A DNA stretch of 32,015 nt, taken from contig CATXTS010000007.1 in assembly GCA_958402495.1 (NCBI GenBank), forward strand, positions 1 to 32,015, given 5' to 3'. This DNA comes from an uncultured Clostridiaceae bacterium. Lineage in GTDB: Bacteria > Bacillota > Clostridia > TANB77 > CAG-508. Shown here in pieces: positions 1 to 8,128 of the stretch (position 1 is the first letter of the stretch; each line of letters opens with the position of its first letter). Under the pieces are notes generated by a model. The model made no database searches. It saw nothing but the letters and a program-made list of their open reading frames with translations, and was not told where the DNA came from. Made by a program: the position numbers and the translations under genes.

Positions 1-13
1 AAGGAGTTTTTTT

Positions 14-1309
14 ATGAACAGAAGAGAAAGAAGAAAAATAAAAAAAGAAATAAATATATTTTCAGATGTAGTAAGTATCATAAAACAATATTTTCCGCAA
101 TTAGTAGAGAAATTTGAAAAATTAACGGATGTAAGACATCAAAGCTATGTAGAATATAGAATGTCTGTAATAACGTTAACAAGGCTTTTAGGACTTTTAT
201 GTGGGATAAAAAGCATGAGAGAAACAACAGAAAAATTTAATACAGATGAAGCAATTGAAAACATAGCAAATTTGTTAGAAATAGAATTAGAGGAAATAGC
301 TCATTATGATACGATAAATAATGTATTTGAAAAACTCGAAATAGAAGAATTAAGGCATATACAAAAGTATATGGTAAATAGACTAATAAGAAGTAAAATG
401 TTTGATAAATATAGATTTAAAAATAAATATTTTCAAATAGTAGTTGATGGAACGGGGGTAATGAGTTTTAAGAAAAGACATTGTAAAAACTGTTTAAAGA
501 AAGTATATAACAAAGGAGAAGAAAATGAATATAGCCTATATTATCACTATGTACTAGAAGCAAAACTAGTAGTGGGAGATATAGTAATAAGTATAGATAG
601 TGAGTTTGTAGAAAACGAAGATGAAAATGTAGAAAAGCAAGATTGTGAAATAAGAGCATTTTACAGAATGGCAGAAAGGATAAAAAAGGAACATCCAAAA
701 TTACCAGTAATCATATCAGGAGATGCTTTATATTGTGTAGAACCAGTAATATCAATATGTAAAGAGAATAAATGGGAATATATATTAAGATTAAAAGAAG
801 ATAGATTAAAATTACTAGGAGAAGAAATAAAAGGACTAGAAAAGGCAGAAGAAAACGATAGTAATATAAAATACTGGAATAGTATAAAATATGGAGAAGT
901 TGAATTTGAAAAACAAGCCAATGTAATAAAATACTATGAGAAGAAAGAAGAAAAAAGAATTGAATTTATGTGGATTACATCGTTTCAGATAACAGAAAGA
1001 AACAAAGAAGAGATAGTACATTTTGGAAGGCAAAGATGGAAGATAGAAAATGAAGGATTTAATAATCAGAAGAATGGAACATTTAATATAGAGCATATTT
1101 ATTCGATGGACTACAATGCAATGAAAGCGCATTACTTCTTTATTCAAATTGCTCACACAATAAGGCAGTTATTAGAAAAGGGGCTGAAATATATAATCGA
1201 GTTAAAAATGAGCATAAAAGAAGTAAGTGCAGCCATCACACAAACACTTACTACAATCATAACAAATCTAGAAGTGCATAAAAGAACACAACTAAGATTT
1301 CTAGAATAA
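14..1309 (+). CDS. DDE transposase, IS4-like
   Basis: This 431-residue protein looks like an intact cut-and-paste transposase of the DDE/RNase H fold. The likely catalytic residues are Asp145 in VVDGTGV, Asp237 in ISGDALY and Glu345 in RQRWKIENEGF; the last has the Arg-x3-Glu spacing of the IS4 signature. A Cys/His cluster (HCKNC, 156-160) follows the first Asp. The ATG has a good ribosome binding site, AAGGAG at the very start of the window, so the left terminal repeat lies outside. I could not identify a right terminal repeat in the A+T-rich DNA after the stop. It lies just upstream of the Ter genes and may mark the left edge of the island. The exact IS family is uncertain. Confidence 0.8.
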   Translation: MNRRERRKIKKEINIFSDVVSIIKQYFPQLVEKFEKLTDVRHQSYVEYRMSVITLTRLLGLLCGIKSMRETTEKFNTDEAIENIANLLEIELEEIAHYDTINNVFEKLEIEELRHIQKYMVNRLIRSKMFDKYRFKNKYFQIVVDGTGVMSFKKRHCKNCLKKVYNKGEENEYSLYYHYVLEAKLVVGDIVISIDSEFVENEDENVEKQDCEIRAFYRMAERIKKEHPKLPVIISGDALYCVEPVISICKENKWEYILRLKEDRLKLLGEEIKGLEKAEENDSNIKYWNSIKYGEVEFEKQANVIKYYEKKEEKRIEFMWITSFQITERNKEEIVHFGRQRWKIENEGFNNQKNGTFNIEHIYSMDYNAMKAHYFFIQIAHTIRQLLEKGLKYIIELKMSIKEVSAAITQTLTTIITNLEVHKRTQLRFLE

Positions 1310-1498
1310 TTATACAATAAAAAAAGAAAAAAACAAGTATAATCGCAAAAAAATATTTTTTTGGGGTAAGGGGAATAAAATTACACTCTGGAAATATTTA
1401 ACAATTAATAAATGTGTAAAAAAATTTTTGAATTATTAGTAGATTAAAAACAGAAATACAAAAATTTAATCTTTATTACTGAAAGATTACATAAAACA

Positions 1499-1527
1499 TT
1501 GACTTTTAAAGAAAAATATGGTAATAT
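1499..1527 (+). promoter_or_regulatory. Sigma-A promoter of the terD operon
   Basis: TTGACT (1499-1504) and TAATAT (1522-1527) are separated by 17 bp. The spacer ends in ATATGG and the -10 is followed by TATTATCGTAC. The ATPase promoter at 9448 has the same ATATGG before its -10 and CGTAC near the start of transcription. The preceding stretch, 1310-1498, holds no gene that I can see. Confidence 0.65.
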
Positions 1528-1534
1528 TATTATC

Positions 1535-1614
1535 GTACACTAAATTATTAGTAATATTTTTCATTGTGTACAATGAAAAGGGAGTGGTTATTCTCATGTA
1601 AAAATGAGAGAACC
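1535..1614 (+). promoter_or_regulatory. Structured 5' leader of the terD operon
   Basis: Three pairings are visible. GTACAC (1535-1540) can pair with GTGTAC (1566-1571). That excludes a 9-bp hairpin, TTTTCATTG / CAATGAAAA (1558-1566 / 1571-1579, loop TGTA). A second hairpin, GGTT plus TCTCAT with ATGAGA plus AACC, spans 1586-1614. The first hairpin is followed by AAGGGAGTGGTTATT, which recurs almost unchanged in the leader of the aldolase operon near 9341. Mutually exclusive pairings suggest a switch. I cannot assign it to a known riboswitch class. Confidence 0.45.
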
Positions 1615-1669
1615 TTAGCTACCTATTCACAGCGGTCAAACTTTTATATACTTTAAGGAGGTATGCAAA

Positions 1670-2239
1670 ATGGCAGTAAAGTTGACAAAAGGTCAGGGAG
1701 TGAATCTTAAAAAGGAGGCTCCAAATCTGAAACGGGTGCTTATCGGCTTAGGCTGGGATCCCGTAAAATCTCTTTTCGGTTCTGATATGGACATTGATGC
1801 AAGTGTAATTTGTATTGATGAAAATGGACAGTATGAGAGTGTCGTATATTATGGTGAGCTGAAACATCGCTCTGGTGCAATTAAGCACTATGGCGATAAT
1901 CTTACCGGAGATGGTGACGGTGATGATGAGCAGATTGAGATTAATCTGGACAAAGTTCCGGAAAATATCAAAAAGCTTGCGATTATCATTAACATCTATT
2001 CTGCTTACAGCAGACGTCAGAACTTTGGCAAAGTAAAAAATTGCTTTGTTCATGCATCTGATTTGGACTCTGGTAAAGAGTTAGTTCGTTATGATGTCGA
2101 TGGTAACTTTGATGGCAAAACTGGTATTTTTGTTGCGGATATCTATCGTCATAATGGCGAATGGAAATTCAAAGCAATTGGTGAAGGCGTCAAAGTAGCA
2201 GACATCAAAGAAATGGTTGCAATGAAATGTAACCGTTAA
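1670..2239 (+). CDS. terD: TerD family protein (first copy)
   Basis: This is a 189-residue TerD-domain protein, the usual length. TerD domains are calcium-binding beta-sandwiches found in stress and tellurite-resistance systems. The typical N-terminus (MAVKLTKGQGVNL), the LGWDP turn (27-31) and the acidic metal-binding stretch GDGDGDDEQ (80-88) are all present, as is the C-terminal GEWKFKAIGEG. A strong site, AAGGAGG, lies 8 bases before the ATG. It is the first gene of a rightward operon with a second terD 45 bases downstream, then telA. The two TerD copies differ clearly, so they are probably old paralogues. In known systems TerD proteins are thought to form membrane-associated complexes; their direct activity is unknown. 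Confidence 0.93.
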   Translation: MAVKLTKGQGVNLKKEAPNLKRVLIGLGWDPVKSLFGSDMDIDASVICIDENGQYESVVYYGELKHRSGAIKHYGDNLTGDGDGDDEQIEINLDKVPENIKKLAIIINIYSAYSRRQNFGKVKNCFVHASDLDSGKELVRYDVDGNFDGKTGIFVADIYRHNGEWKFKAIGEGVKVADIKEMVAMKCNR

Positions 2240-2284
2240 TCTGCACATGTTAACAATAGTATTTATGAACAGGAGGAAATTATT

Positions 2285-2863
2285 ATGGCAGTAACATTAA
2301 CAAAAGGCGGTCGGGTTAATCTGACTAAGGACACAGGACTGAAAGAGGCTATGATTGGTTTAGGTTGGGATACCAACAGATACCAGGGTAGTGCAGATTT
2401 TGATTTGGATTTGGTAATCTTTGAGTGTGATAAGAACAAGCGTTGTGTTGATGAAAAACACATGATTTTCTATCACAACTTGGAAGATCCTGAGCATGCA
2501 ATCAAGCATTCCGGAGACAACCGTACCGGTATGGGAGATGGTGATGATGAAACGGCATTCATTAAGTTTGCCAATATTCCTGAAAATGTGGAGAATATCG
2601 TTATCGTTGTCACTATTTATGAGGCAAAGGCTAATAACCAGAACTTCGGCTTGGTTGATAATGCGTTCATCCATATGGTCAACACCGAAAACAACGAAGA
2701 AATTCTGCGATATGATCTCGGAGAAGATTTTTCTATCCAGACTTCTGTTGTGTTTGCAGAAATTTACAAAGCTTCCGGCGAGTGGAAGTTCAAGGCTGTT
2801 GGCGAAGGTTATGCCAAAGAATTGGTAGACCTTTGTGCAGAGTATGGCATTGATGTTGCATAA
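2285..2863 (+). CDS. terD: TerD family protein (second copy)
   Basis: This 192-residue paralogue of the preceding gene has the same architecture. It keeps LTKGGRVNL near the N-terminus, LGWDT, the acidic calcium-binding run GMGDGDDE (about 81-88), and GEWKFKAVGEG near the end. A GGAGG site precedes the ATG. Unlike the first copy it carries DLDLVIFECDKNKRC after the LGWD turn. A terminator-like hairpin follows at 2901, so expression of the downstream telA may be lower or separately adjusted. The function is the same by family: calcium binding and a role in Ter-type stress tolerance, inferred from the domain and the operon. Confidence 0.93.
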   Translation: MAVTLTKGGRVNLTKDTGLKEAMIGLGWDTNRYQGSADFDLDLVIFECDKNKRCVDEKHMIFYHNLEDPEHAIKHSGDNRTGMGDGDDETAFIKFANIPENVENIVIVVTIYEAKANNQNFGLVDNAFIHMVNTENNEEILRYDLGEDFSIQTSVVFAEIYKASGEWKFKAVGEGYAKELVDLCAEYGIDVA

Positions 2864-2900
2864 TTAAAGCAACGGTGCATAGCTAAAAAACTCATAACTG

Positions 2901-2933
2901 GCACCCCATTTGCTATGCAAGTGGGGTGCTTTT
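2901..2933 (+). terminator. Intrinsic terminator or attenuator between terD and telA
   Basis: GCACCCCATTTG (2901-2912) pairs with CAAGTGGGGTGC (2918-2929) through 12 bp including one G-U, with loop CTATG, followed by TTTTCTT. It lies inside the operon, about 40 bases after the second terD. It probably lets only part of the transcription reach telA. Confidence 0.75.
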
Positions 2934-2964
2934 CTTCAAAGAATAACATTAGGAGGATTAAAAC

Positions 2965-4047
2965 ATGGAAGAAATGGTAATGCAACAGGAATTATCTGTA
3001 CCTGCTAATTATGCACAGCGTATGACACCAGAAGTTGCGCGGAAAGTATCTGACTTAAAGTCATCAATTGACATGCACGATAAAGGAAAAGTTATCGCTT
3101 ATGGGCGAGAAGAACAGGCATCAATCGGAAAATTTTCTGATTCTATTCTGCAGGGAGTAGGAACTAAAGAAGTTGGCGAAGCTGGTAAACTGTTAACAAG
3201 GGTTATCGGAGATATCAATGGATACAAAGCAACGTGTGACAAAGAGAATACTGGTTTGTTTGCATTTTTGAGAAAGCAGAAATCGAAGATGCAGACATTA
3301 CAAACTAAGTATAAGTCTCTGGCTGAAAATATGGATACCGTTGTCAAAGAATTACAGAAAAAGGACTTGGTCTTAGGACAGGTTTCAAGAAACTTTGATA
3401 TCATGTATGATGAAAACCGTACAATGTATGAATTTTTAACAATGGTTATCTTTGCTGGAGAACAGGCTTTGCAGGATGAAAAACAAAAATTAGCTGTTAT
3501 GCAACAGGAAGCAGAGGCATCTGGAGACTTAATGGAGGTGCAGAAAGCATCAGATTTCAATGATGACATTGTTAGGTTTGAAAGGAGACTTTATGATTTG
3601 AAGTTAACGAGGACTATGGCAATTCAGCAGGCACCGCAGATTAAAAACATCCAGAAGAGTGCTGATGAGGTTTCGGAAAGCATTAAAACGACTATTGTTA
3701 CGGCTATTCCTTTATGGAAATCTCAGATGGCAGTTGCTCTTGGTATGCAGGTAGTAAGAGAAGGACTGAATGCTGTTAATGCAGTTAAGGACGCAACAAA
3801 TGCAATGCTTATTGCAAATTCTCAGATGAACAAGCAACTTACTTTAGAGGCTGCTCAGGCAGTCGAAAGAGGGGTTATTGATATTGAAACTATCAATACA
3901 GTTAATCAGAATCTTATCGAATCGCTGAGTGGTTCTTATGAGATTGCACAGAAGGCAATTACCGCAAGAGAAGAAGGAGCTAAGCAGCTTCAGGCAAATG
4001 AAGCTGAACTCAAAGCTGCAATTGTTAAATATACGAATGCAAACTAA
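2965..4047 (+). CDS. telA: TelA-like toxic anion resistance protein
   Basis: This 360-residue protein is close to the usual TelA length and is almost entirely helical. The N-terminus is disordered-looking, followed by a long coiled-coil region with GLFAFLRKQKSKMQTLQTKY (about 99-118). A central segment, MVIFAGEQAL, is followed by IPLWKSQMAVALGMQ (about 249-263), which is characteristic of the family. AGGAGG lies 8 bases before the ATG. TelA proteins travel with TerD in tellurite and stress-resistance loci; the molecular role is not settled. The adjacent terD genes support the assignment. It is followed after about 100 bases by a small membrane-peptide gene on the same strand. Confidence 0.92.
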   Translation: MEEMVMQQELSVPANYAQRMTPEVARKVSDLKSSIDMHDKGKVIAYGREEQASIGKFSDSILQGVGTKEVGEAGKLLTRVIGDINGYKATCDKENTGLFAFLRKQKSKMQTLQTKYKSLAENMDTVVKELQKKDLVLGQVSRNFDIMYDENRTMYEFLTMVIFAGEQALQDEKQKLAVMQQEAEASGDLMEVQKASDFNDDIVRFERRLYDLKLTRTMAIQQAPQIKNIQKSADEVSESIKTTIVTAIPLWKSQMAVALGMQVVREGLNAVNAVKDATNAMLIANSQMNKQLTLEAAQAVERGVIDIETINTVNQNLIESLSGSYEIAQKAITAREEGAKQLQANEAELKAAIVKYTNAN

Positions 4048-4146
4048 CAGTTGCAAGTAACAAAGAATAGTCATTTTACAAAAAGTGGAGTGGTTTATTC
4101 AAATAATATTGGGTATAGATTTCTAAAGATCAAGGAGGGCTAATAT

Positions 4147-4275
4147 ATGCAGAAAGCATTAGTTATCTTAGGAATGTATGCAATTCTCTTTGCGATTGCT
4201 GGAGTGGAGGTTTATTTCAAGTTGAAAAAAGACCATAGAAACAAAGGCAAAGACGGAAAGGATAATTGCAGATAA
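4147..4275 (+). CDS. Small membrane protein of the ter operon (42 aa)
   Basis: An ATG preceded by AAGGAGG with 8-base spacing opens a 42-codon frame ending at TAA. Residues 4-24 form one hydrophobic helix (LVILGMYAILFAIAGVEVYF). A short, very basic and polar tail rich in Lys, Asp and Gly follows and ends in CR. This predicts a single-span protein with its charged tail in the cytoplasm. It is the last gene of the terD-terD-telA unit and a strong terminator starts 15 bases after its stop. I do not recognise a family. The good ribosome site, the clear membrane segment and the operon position make it likely real; an accessory or anchor for TelA or TerD is only a guess. Confidence 0.7.
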   Translation: MQKALVILGMYAILFAIAGVEVYFKLKKDHRNKGKDGKDNCR

Positions 4276-4289
4276 TATCTGTATAAAAT

Positions 4290-4338
4290 AGCAATCACAC
4301 AAAATAAGTTAACTCTTATTTTGTGTGATTGCTTTATT
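4290..4338 (+). terminator. Terminator of the terD-telA operon
   Basis: This is a perfect 19-bp inverted repeat, 4290-4308 with 4315-4333 and loop TTAACT, followed by TTATT. It begins 15 bases after the small membrane-peptide gene and ends just before the IS200-like element. Confidence 0.88.
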
Positions 4339-4339
4339 A

Positions 4340-5030
4340 AATGAGCGACGAGACGGTCGCGAATCTTACAACCACCCGCTATGCGGGTGAGAATAAAAAA
4401 GGCTATGCCTATACACGACACAGTTGGAAAAAAAACTCTATCTGGTATAATTGAGATAGTTTCGCAAACTGCTTAAATAAAAACCAGAAAGGAGTTGTCC
4501 AACATGGACGAGAATAGTATAGCACATACCAGATGGAATTGCACGTATCACATTGTATTTATACCAAAATATAGAAGAAAAGAAATATATGGAAAGCTAA
4601 GGAAAGATATAGGAGAGATTCTAAGGCAACTATGCGGGTATAAGAATGTAGAAATAGTGGAAGCAAACGCATGTAGTGATCATATTCATATGTTATTAAA
4701 AATACCACCTAAGATGAGTGTGTCAAGTTTCATGGGATATCTAAAAGGAAAGAGTAGCCTAATGATATTTGATAAACACGCAAATTTGAAATATAAATAT
4801 GGAAATAGGCACTTTTGGGCACAGGGGTATTATGTTAGTACAGTAGGGTTAAATAAAGCAACAATAAAAAAATATATCCAAGAATAAGAAACAGAAGATA
4901 AAATGAATGACAAACAAAGTGTAAAAGAATTTGAGGACCCTTTTAAGGGTCGCTAGAGAATTATGAGCAGTTGGCGAAACAGCGAGCGCTTTGAGGCGCC
5001 GCTGGCAATAATGCCTTATAGGCATAAATA
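4340..5030 (+). mobile_element. IS200/IS605-like element (tnpA only)
   Basis: The element carries one Y1-type tnpA and no tnpB. Both flanks are rich in short hairpins, as expected for subterminal sites of this family. On the left are GCGAC/GTCGC (about 4344), CACCCGC-TAT-GCGGGTG (about 4373) and AGGC-TAT-GCCT (about 4400). On the right are GACCCTTTTAAGGGTC, CAGC-GCGC with GCGC-GCTG (about 4979-5003) and TGCCTTATAGGCA (about 5012-5024). The exact ends are not determined and the boundaries given are estimates. It lies between two convergent operons and interrupts no gene. Confidence 0.65.
4504..4956 (+). pseudogene. tnpA: IS200-type transposase TnpA with premature stop
   Basis: This is a HUH/Y1 single-strand transposase. 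The HUH pair is in CSDHIHMLLKIPP, and the catalytic Tyr is in KKYIQE near the C-terminus. The ATG at 4504 has AAGGAG 9 bases upstream; a TTG at 4495 is also open but lies too close to that site. The reading frame stops with TAA at 4885-4887, directly after YIQE. The same frame then continues for 22 sense codons ending in EFEDPFKGR and TAG at 4954. The partial copy at the window's right end reads YVEKQ and ends in EYIDPFKG, so the TAA most likely replaced a CAA (Gln). In this family that Gln of the YxxxQ motif helps hold the metal ion. The product is probably inactive. Confidence 0.78.
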
Positions 5031-5031
5031 A

Positions 5032-5055
5032 AAGCTGCCCGTTTTACGGGCAGTT
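5032..5055 (-). terminator. Terminator of the leftward ter biosynthetic operon
   Basis: On the minus strand CTGCCCGT pairs with ACGGGCAG (5035-5053, loop AAA) and is followed by CTTTTATTT. It starts a few bases after the stop codon of the HAD phosphatase gene. Confidence 0.75.
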
Positions 5056-5057
5056 AG

Positions 5058-5819
5058 TTACTTTTTTGATAGATTGACAACAATATCAAGAATTTTATCA
5101 CAAGAGCAAATACCTGAACTTGTTTCAATAAATCTTTTATTATTAAGGGCAACCAACTTACAATCAAAAGGAATAATGCTATAATCAGAATAATCTAACA
5201 TAGATAAATCCAAATTACTATCACCAGCTGAAATAACAGGCTGGCTATCACTAATTAAGTGTTCTACGATGTATCTTAAAGCATTTCCCTTACTAATTTC
5301 AGAAGGAATGGCATATACTTTCTGGCCCTGAAAAGAAAGTTGCCATATTTTTGTATTTAATTCACACTTAAGAAATTTTCTACAAGCATCTATATTATCA
5401 GCTTTTGCGAAAACGAATTTCCCATCAACAATTTTTGGAGTTGATAATAATGTGGGGAGTTTGGTAAAAATATCATAAGTTCTTTCAAAATCATAATTTT
5501 TTAGAATACCACTAACATATTCATCCCATTCAGGACAGATAGTGTCATTATGAAGTATTACTCCGCCATTATCAACAATAACATATTCAGCATCTGGAAA
5601 AAATTCAATTCGCTTAAACTGAGAAAGAGAACGAGTAGTTGCTGGTATTACATGTATGCTGTTCATAAGAACTTTAAGCTTTTGAATAGCTGTATGAGTC
5701 ATATATGTAATAGGTTTACCATTATAGTGTTCTACACAGTAAAGTTCACTTTCGTGACCAGCAACTCTTCGGTAAGAAAATATCATTGTGTTGTCTAAAT
5801 CAGTAGCGAATATCATCAA
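5058..5819 (-). CDS. HAD-superfamily phosphatase of the Ter module
   Basis: This is a 253-residue hydrolase of the haloacid dehalogenase superfamily. Motif I is FATDLDNTM (Asp7 nucleophile, Asp9 general acid). The Thr of IPATTRSL fits motif II, and ISAGDSNLDLSML fits motif IV with its metal-binding acidic residues. The region between looks like a C2-type cap. By family it would remove a phosphate from a small molecule in the cytoplasm. It is the last gene of a four-gene leftward operon, 8 bases after the StiP-like gene. Matching HAD genes are known in Ter biosynthetic clusters, where they are predicted to dephosphorylate a ribose-containing intermediate. The substrate is unknown. Confidence 0.85.
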   Translation of the reverse strand: MMIFATDLDNTMIFSYRRVAGHESELYCVEHYNGKPITYMTHTAIQKLKVLMNSIHVIPATTRSLSQFKRIEFFPDAEYVIVDNGGVILHNDTICPEWDEYVSGILKNYDFERTYDIFTKLPTLLSTPKIVDGKFVFAKADNIDACRKFLKCELNTKIWQLSFQGQKVYAIPSEISKGNALRYIVEHLISDSQPVISAGDSNLDLSMLDYSDYSIIPFDCKLVALNNKRFIETSSGICSCDKILDIVVNLSKK

Positions 5820-5827
5820 ATCCTCCT

Positions 5828-6919
5828 TTACACATCAGATAGAGTCTTTATGATTCCACACACATTATACATTTGTAAAGGATATTCTTGAATGGGAATA
5901 TTTTTTTCTTCACAAAGTCTTTTGATATGTGCAAAATTGTTGATATCTGACATATTTCTTACTAAAACACAATAAGGAATTCTTCTAAGCAAAACCCGTG
6001 TGGTTTCTCCAACGCCAGGTTTAATTTTAGAAATATCGGTTAACCCAAAATCTTTTGCAATATCTTTAATCTCATCAATTCCATGACGAGAATGAGTGCA
6101 GATAGCTTCAGTTCCAAAATAGTTATAATCAACCATAGAAAAGTAGCTACTTACAGTATCGATAAACTCGTTGGATTTGTCTTCAGACAAAAGTTCACCA
6201 TAATACACAGCACCGTGAAAATCATTAGGACCGATAATATCATCCCTTAAGAAAGTTCTGCTAATAAGTCCACTAACAGTAGAGTTTAAGCAAGCGCTAG
6301 GAATAAGAAAGTCCTCATGAGTTCCACACAAATCAGTAATGAATGCAGGGTCAGAAAGAACTGCAAGAGTATGGTTCAGAGAAGAAAACTTAGAATGAGA
6401 ATTCTTTAAGTCTTCACAAGCTCTAAACAGAACTTCATTTATTGCACCTTTTCCAATCCAACCGTCGACAAACTGAATTCCAGAAGAACCATGTTTATCA
6501 ACAATATAGTTCATAGCATTTTTATCAATGCCTTTTCCACGAATAATGGAAATACTATAATGTGGTACTGTGATATTGTATTTATACTGCAGAAATCTTT
6601 TAATCAAGATACCAACAGGAGTACCGGCACGAGCTAAGGAAACTAATACTAAATTTTTGCCAAACTTGGCAAACAGCTTATCAGAAAGAATTGCTGTTGC
6701 ATTAGCTGTCTTGTAAGATAGATTTGATAAAGCCTCATTATAAATTTTCATATATTTTGTTGTAGGCTTATACTCTAAAGGTAACATTTCAGAGTAATGA
6801 ATACCAGACTGATTAAGTTTTTCTCTTTCTTCAGTTGGTAAAGGAGTAATAAGACCAGAGATATCTTTGAGAAGAATTGTTACATCTTCACTCCGGTAGC
6901 TACTTTTTACTAAGTTCAT
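5828..6919 (-). CDS. StiP / PRTase_1 family protein
   Basis: This 363-residue protein matches what databases call cysteine protease StiP or PRTase_1, found in Ter clusters. It has a phosphoribosyltransferase-like core: a substrate loop SLARAGTPVGILIKR (94-108) and a PRPP-binding-like motif FVDGWIGKG (150-158) followed by a helix. The protease name should be treated with caution, since the visible motifs support a phosphoribosyltransferase fold. It lies 10 bases after the TRSP-type phosphoribosyltransferase gene and 8 bases before the HAD gene, so translation is probably coupled. Together they suggest ribose-phosphate transfer to an unknown base-like acceptor. Confidence is high for the family and low for the reaction. 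Confidence 0.85.
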   Translation of the reverse strand: MNLVKSSYRSEDVTILLKDISGLITPLPTEEREKLNQSGIHYSEMLPLEYKPTTKYMKIYNEALSNLSYKTANATAILSDKLFAKFGKNLVLVSLARAGTPVGILIKRFLQYKYNITVPHYSISIIRGKGIDKNAMNYIVDKHGSSGIQFVDGWIGKGAINEVLFRACEDLKNSHSKFSSLNHTLAVLSDPAFITDLCGTHEDFLIPSACLNSTVSGLISRTFLRDDIIGPNDFHGAVYYGELLSEDKSNEFIDTVSSYFSMVDYNYFGTEAICTHSRHGIDEIKDIAKDFGLTDISKIKPGVGETTRVLLRRIPYCVLVRNMSDINNFAHIKRLCEEKNIPIQEYPLQMYNVCGIIKTLSDV

Positions 6920-6929
6920 ACTTTCTACC

Positions 6930-8117
6930 TTAACCTTTCAAAATAATAAAAACAATGTTTTGTGATTCGCAACCAGTGTTAATAAGTGCAGAAGAAATAT
7001 CTGTAATGAAATCTTCATTAGGAATGACATCAGTAATAATATATACTTTATCATATTTTTGAAGATTATAAACATAAGTATTCCTTGCAGTATCATAGCA
7101 ACTAGTAACAGAGAAACGTCGTTTAATTGCATAAAAATCAAGAGAAGATGTCTCAATGGGACTTCTAGTAGTTGCATGAAACTGAACATTAACATTCTGT
7201 TTTTCAGCAAGCATTTTCCCAAATACCATTGGAGTAAACATGTATTCTTCAGTTCCTAATACCAAAACACTTTCATTTGTTTTTGGCAAATAATTTTCAA
7301 TACTTAAAGCTATTTGAGAATAAACCGTTTTAGCAAAAGTTGTAAACTCATAAGGAACCATACCAATTCGTTCTTGTGAGAAATCTGAAATATCACAATG
7401 AACTTTCAAAATGATAGATTTACCTTCAACTTTTCTAACCATATTTTCTAAATTAGAAATAGGTACAGGTACAGTTGCCTTTAAATTAGAGAGTTTTCCT
7501 CTAATTATATAGAAAGTTTTGATGTGGTGTTCTGAAAATTTGATTGTCCAATCATCATTTTGCCAGTTAAGAATAGAAGCTACTCCATAATTAGCAGAAA
7601 TACCGATTTTTTCGATTTCACGAATAAAATTCAAAATAGTATTTCCTGTTGAGATTTCATCATCAACAAAAATAATCCTATCGCATTCTTGTAGAGCTTT
7701 TACATCACCATACAATAATTGTTCAGTTGCATGGGAATGTTCTTCTTTAAATTCCAGTACAGGCTTAGCATTGGAAAGAATTTCACGAGTTGTTTGCATG
7801 TAGTAAATACAATTAGGCAAACGACTTGCAATATAATGTCCAATAGCAGTTGCAGTTTCAGCAAAACCAATTACAATAATCTTTTCACTCAAATCAACAT
7901 GATTGATAATTTCTTCAACCAATTCTTCAAATAAAGAAATTGACTTAGATGGTTCGACATGAAGATGTTTGCCTTGCACAGGATTTACAAATAAGAAATC
8001 TCTTTTAGAATTATTCATTCTTTTGCAAATTCTCACAATATCAGTAGTGGAAAAGTGTTTGCTATGATTTTCAGTAACTGTAACATAGTTAGATAATTTT
8101 AAAATATTTTTCTCCAT
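6930..8117 (-). CDS. Phosphoribosyltransferase with TRSP domain (PRTase_2-TRSP)
   Basis: This is a 395-residue two-domain protein. The N-terminal half is a type I phosphoribosyltransferase with the PRPP motif IIFVDDEISTGNT (148-160) and a preceding loop, IVIGFAETATAIGHYIASRL (81-100). The C-terminal part carries the namesake TTRSP sequence (316-320) of the TRSP domain, which is known C-terminal to this PRTase family, and ends in a Rossmann-like repeat (YDKVYIITDVIPNEDF). By family it should use PRPP to attach or remove ribose phosphate. It is the second gene of the leftward operon, with 11- and 10-base gaps to its neighbours. It differs strongly from the StiP-like protein, so the operon encodes two distinct PRTase-fold enzymes. 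Confidence 0.88.
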   Translation of the reverse strand: MEKNILKLSNYVTVTENHSKHFSTTDIVRICKRMNNSKRDFLFVNPVQGKHLHVEPSKSISLFEELVEEIINHVDLSEKIIVIGFAETATAIGHYIASRLPNCIYYMQTTREILSNAKPVLEFKEEHSHATEQLLYGDVKALQECDRIIFVDDEISTGNTILNFIREIEKIGISANYGVASILNWQNDDWTIKFSEHHIKTFYIIRGKLSNLKATVPVPISNLENMVRKVEGKSIILKVHCDISDFSQERIGMVPYEFTTFAKTVYSQIALSIENYLPKTNESVLVLGTEEYMFTPMVFGKMLAEKQNVNVQFHATTRSPIETSSLDFYAIKRRFSVTSCYDTARNTYVYNLQKYDKVYIITDVIPNEDFITDISSALINTGCESQNIVFIILKG

Positions 8118-8128
8118 AGAAAACTCCT

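Noticed and set aside
1580..1660. yybP-ykoY manganese riboswitch upstream of terD
   Set aside because: GGGAGTGG resembles the GGGGAGTAGC core, and the class is known near metal-transport genes. However, the closing stem and the second conserved loop could not be matched, so only an unassigned structured leader is reported.
4504..5030. TnpB or guide RNA partner of the IS200-like element
   Set aside because: No RuvC-like protein is encoded around the element. The DNA after tnpA holds only hairpins and then the terminator of the next operon.
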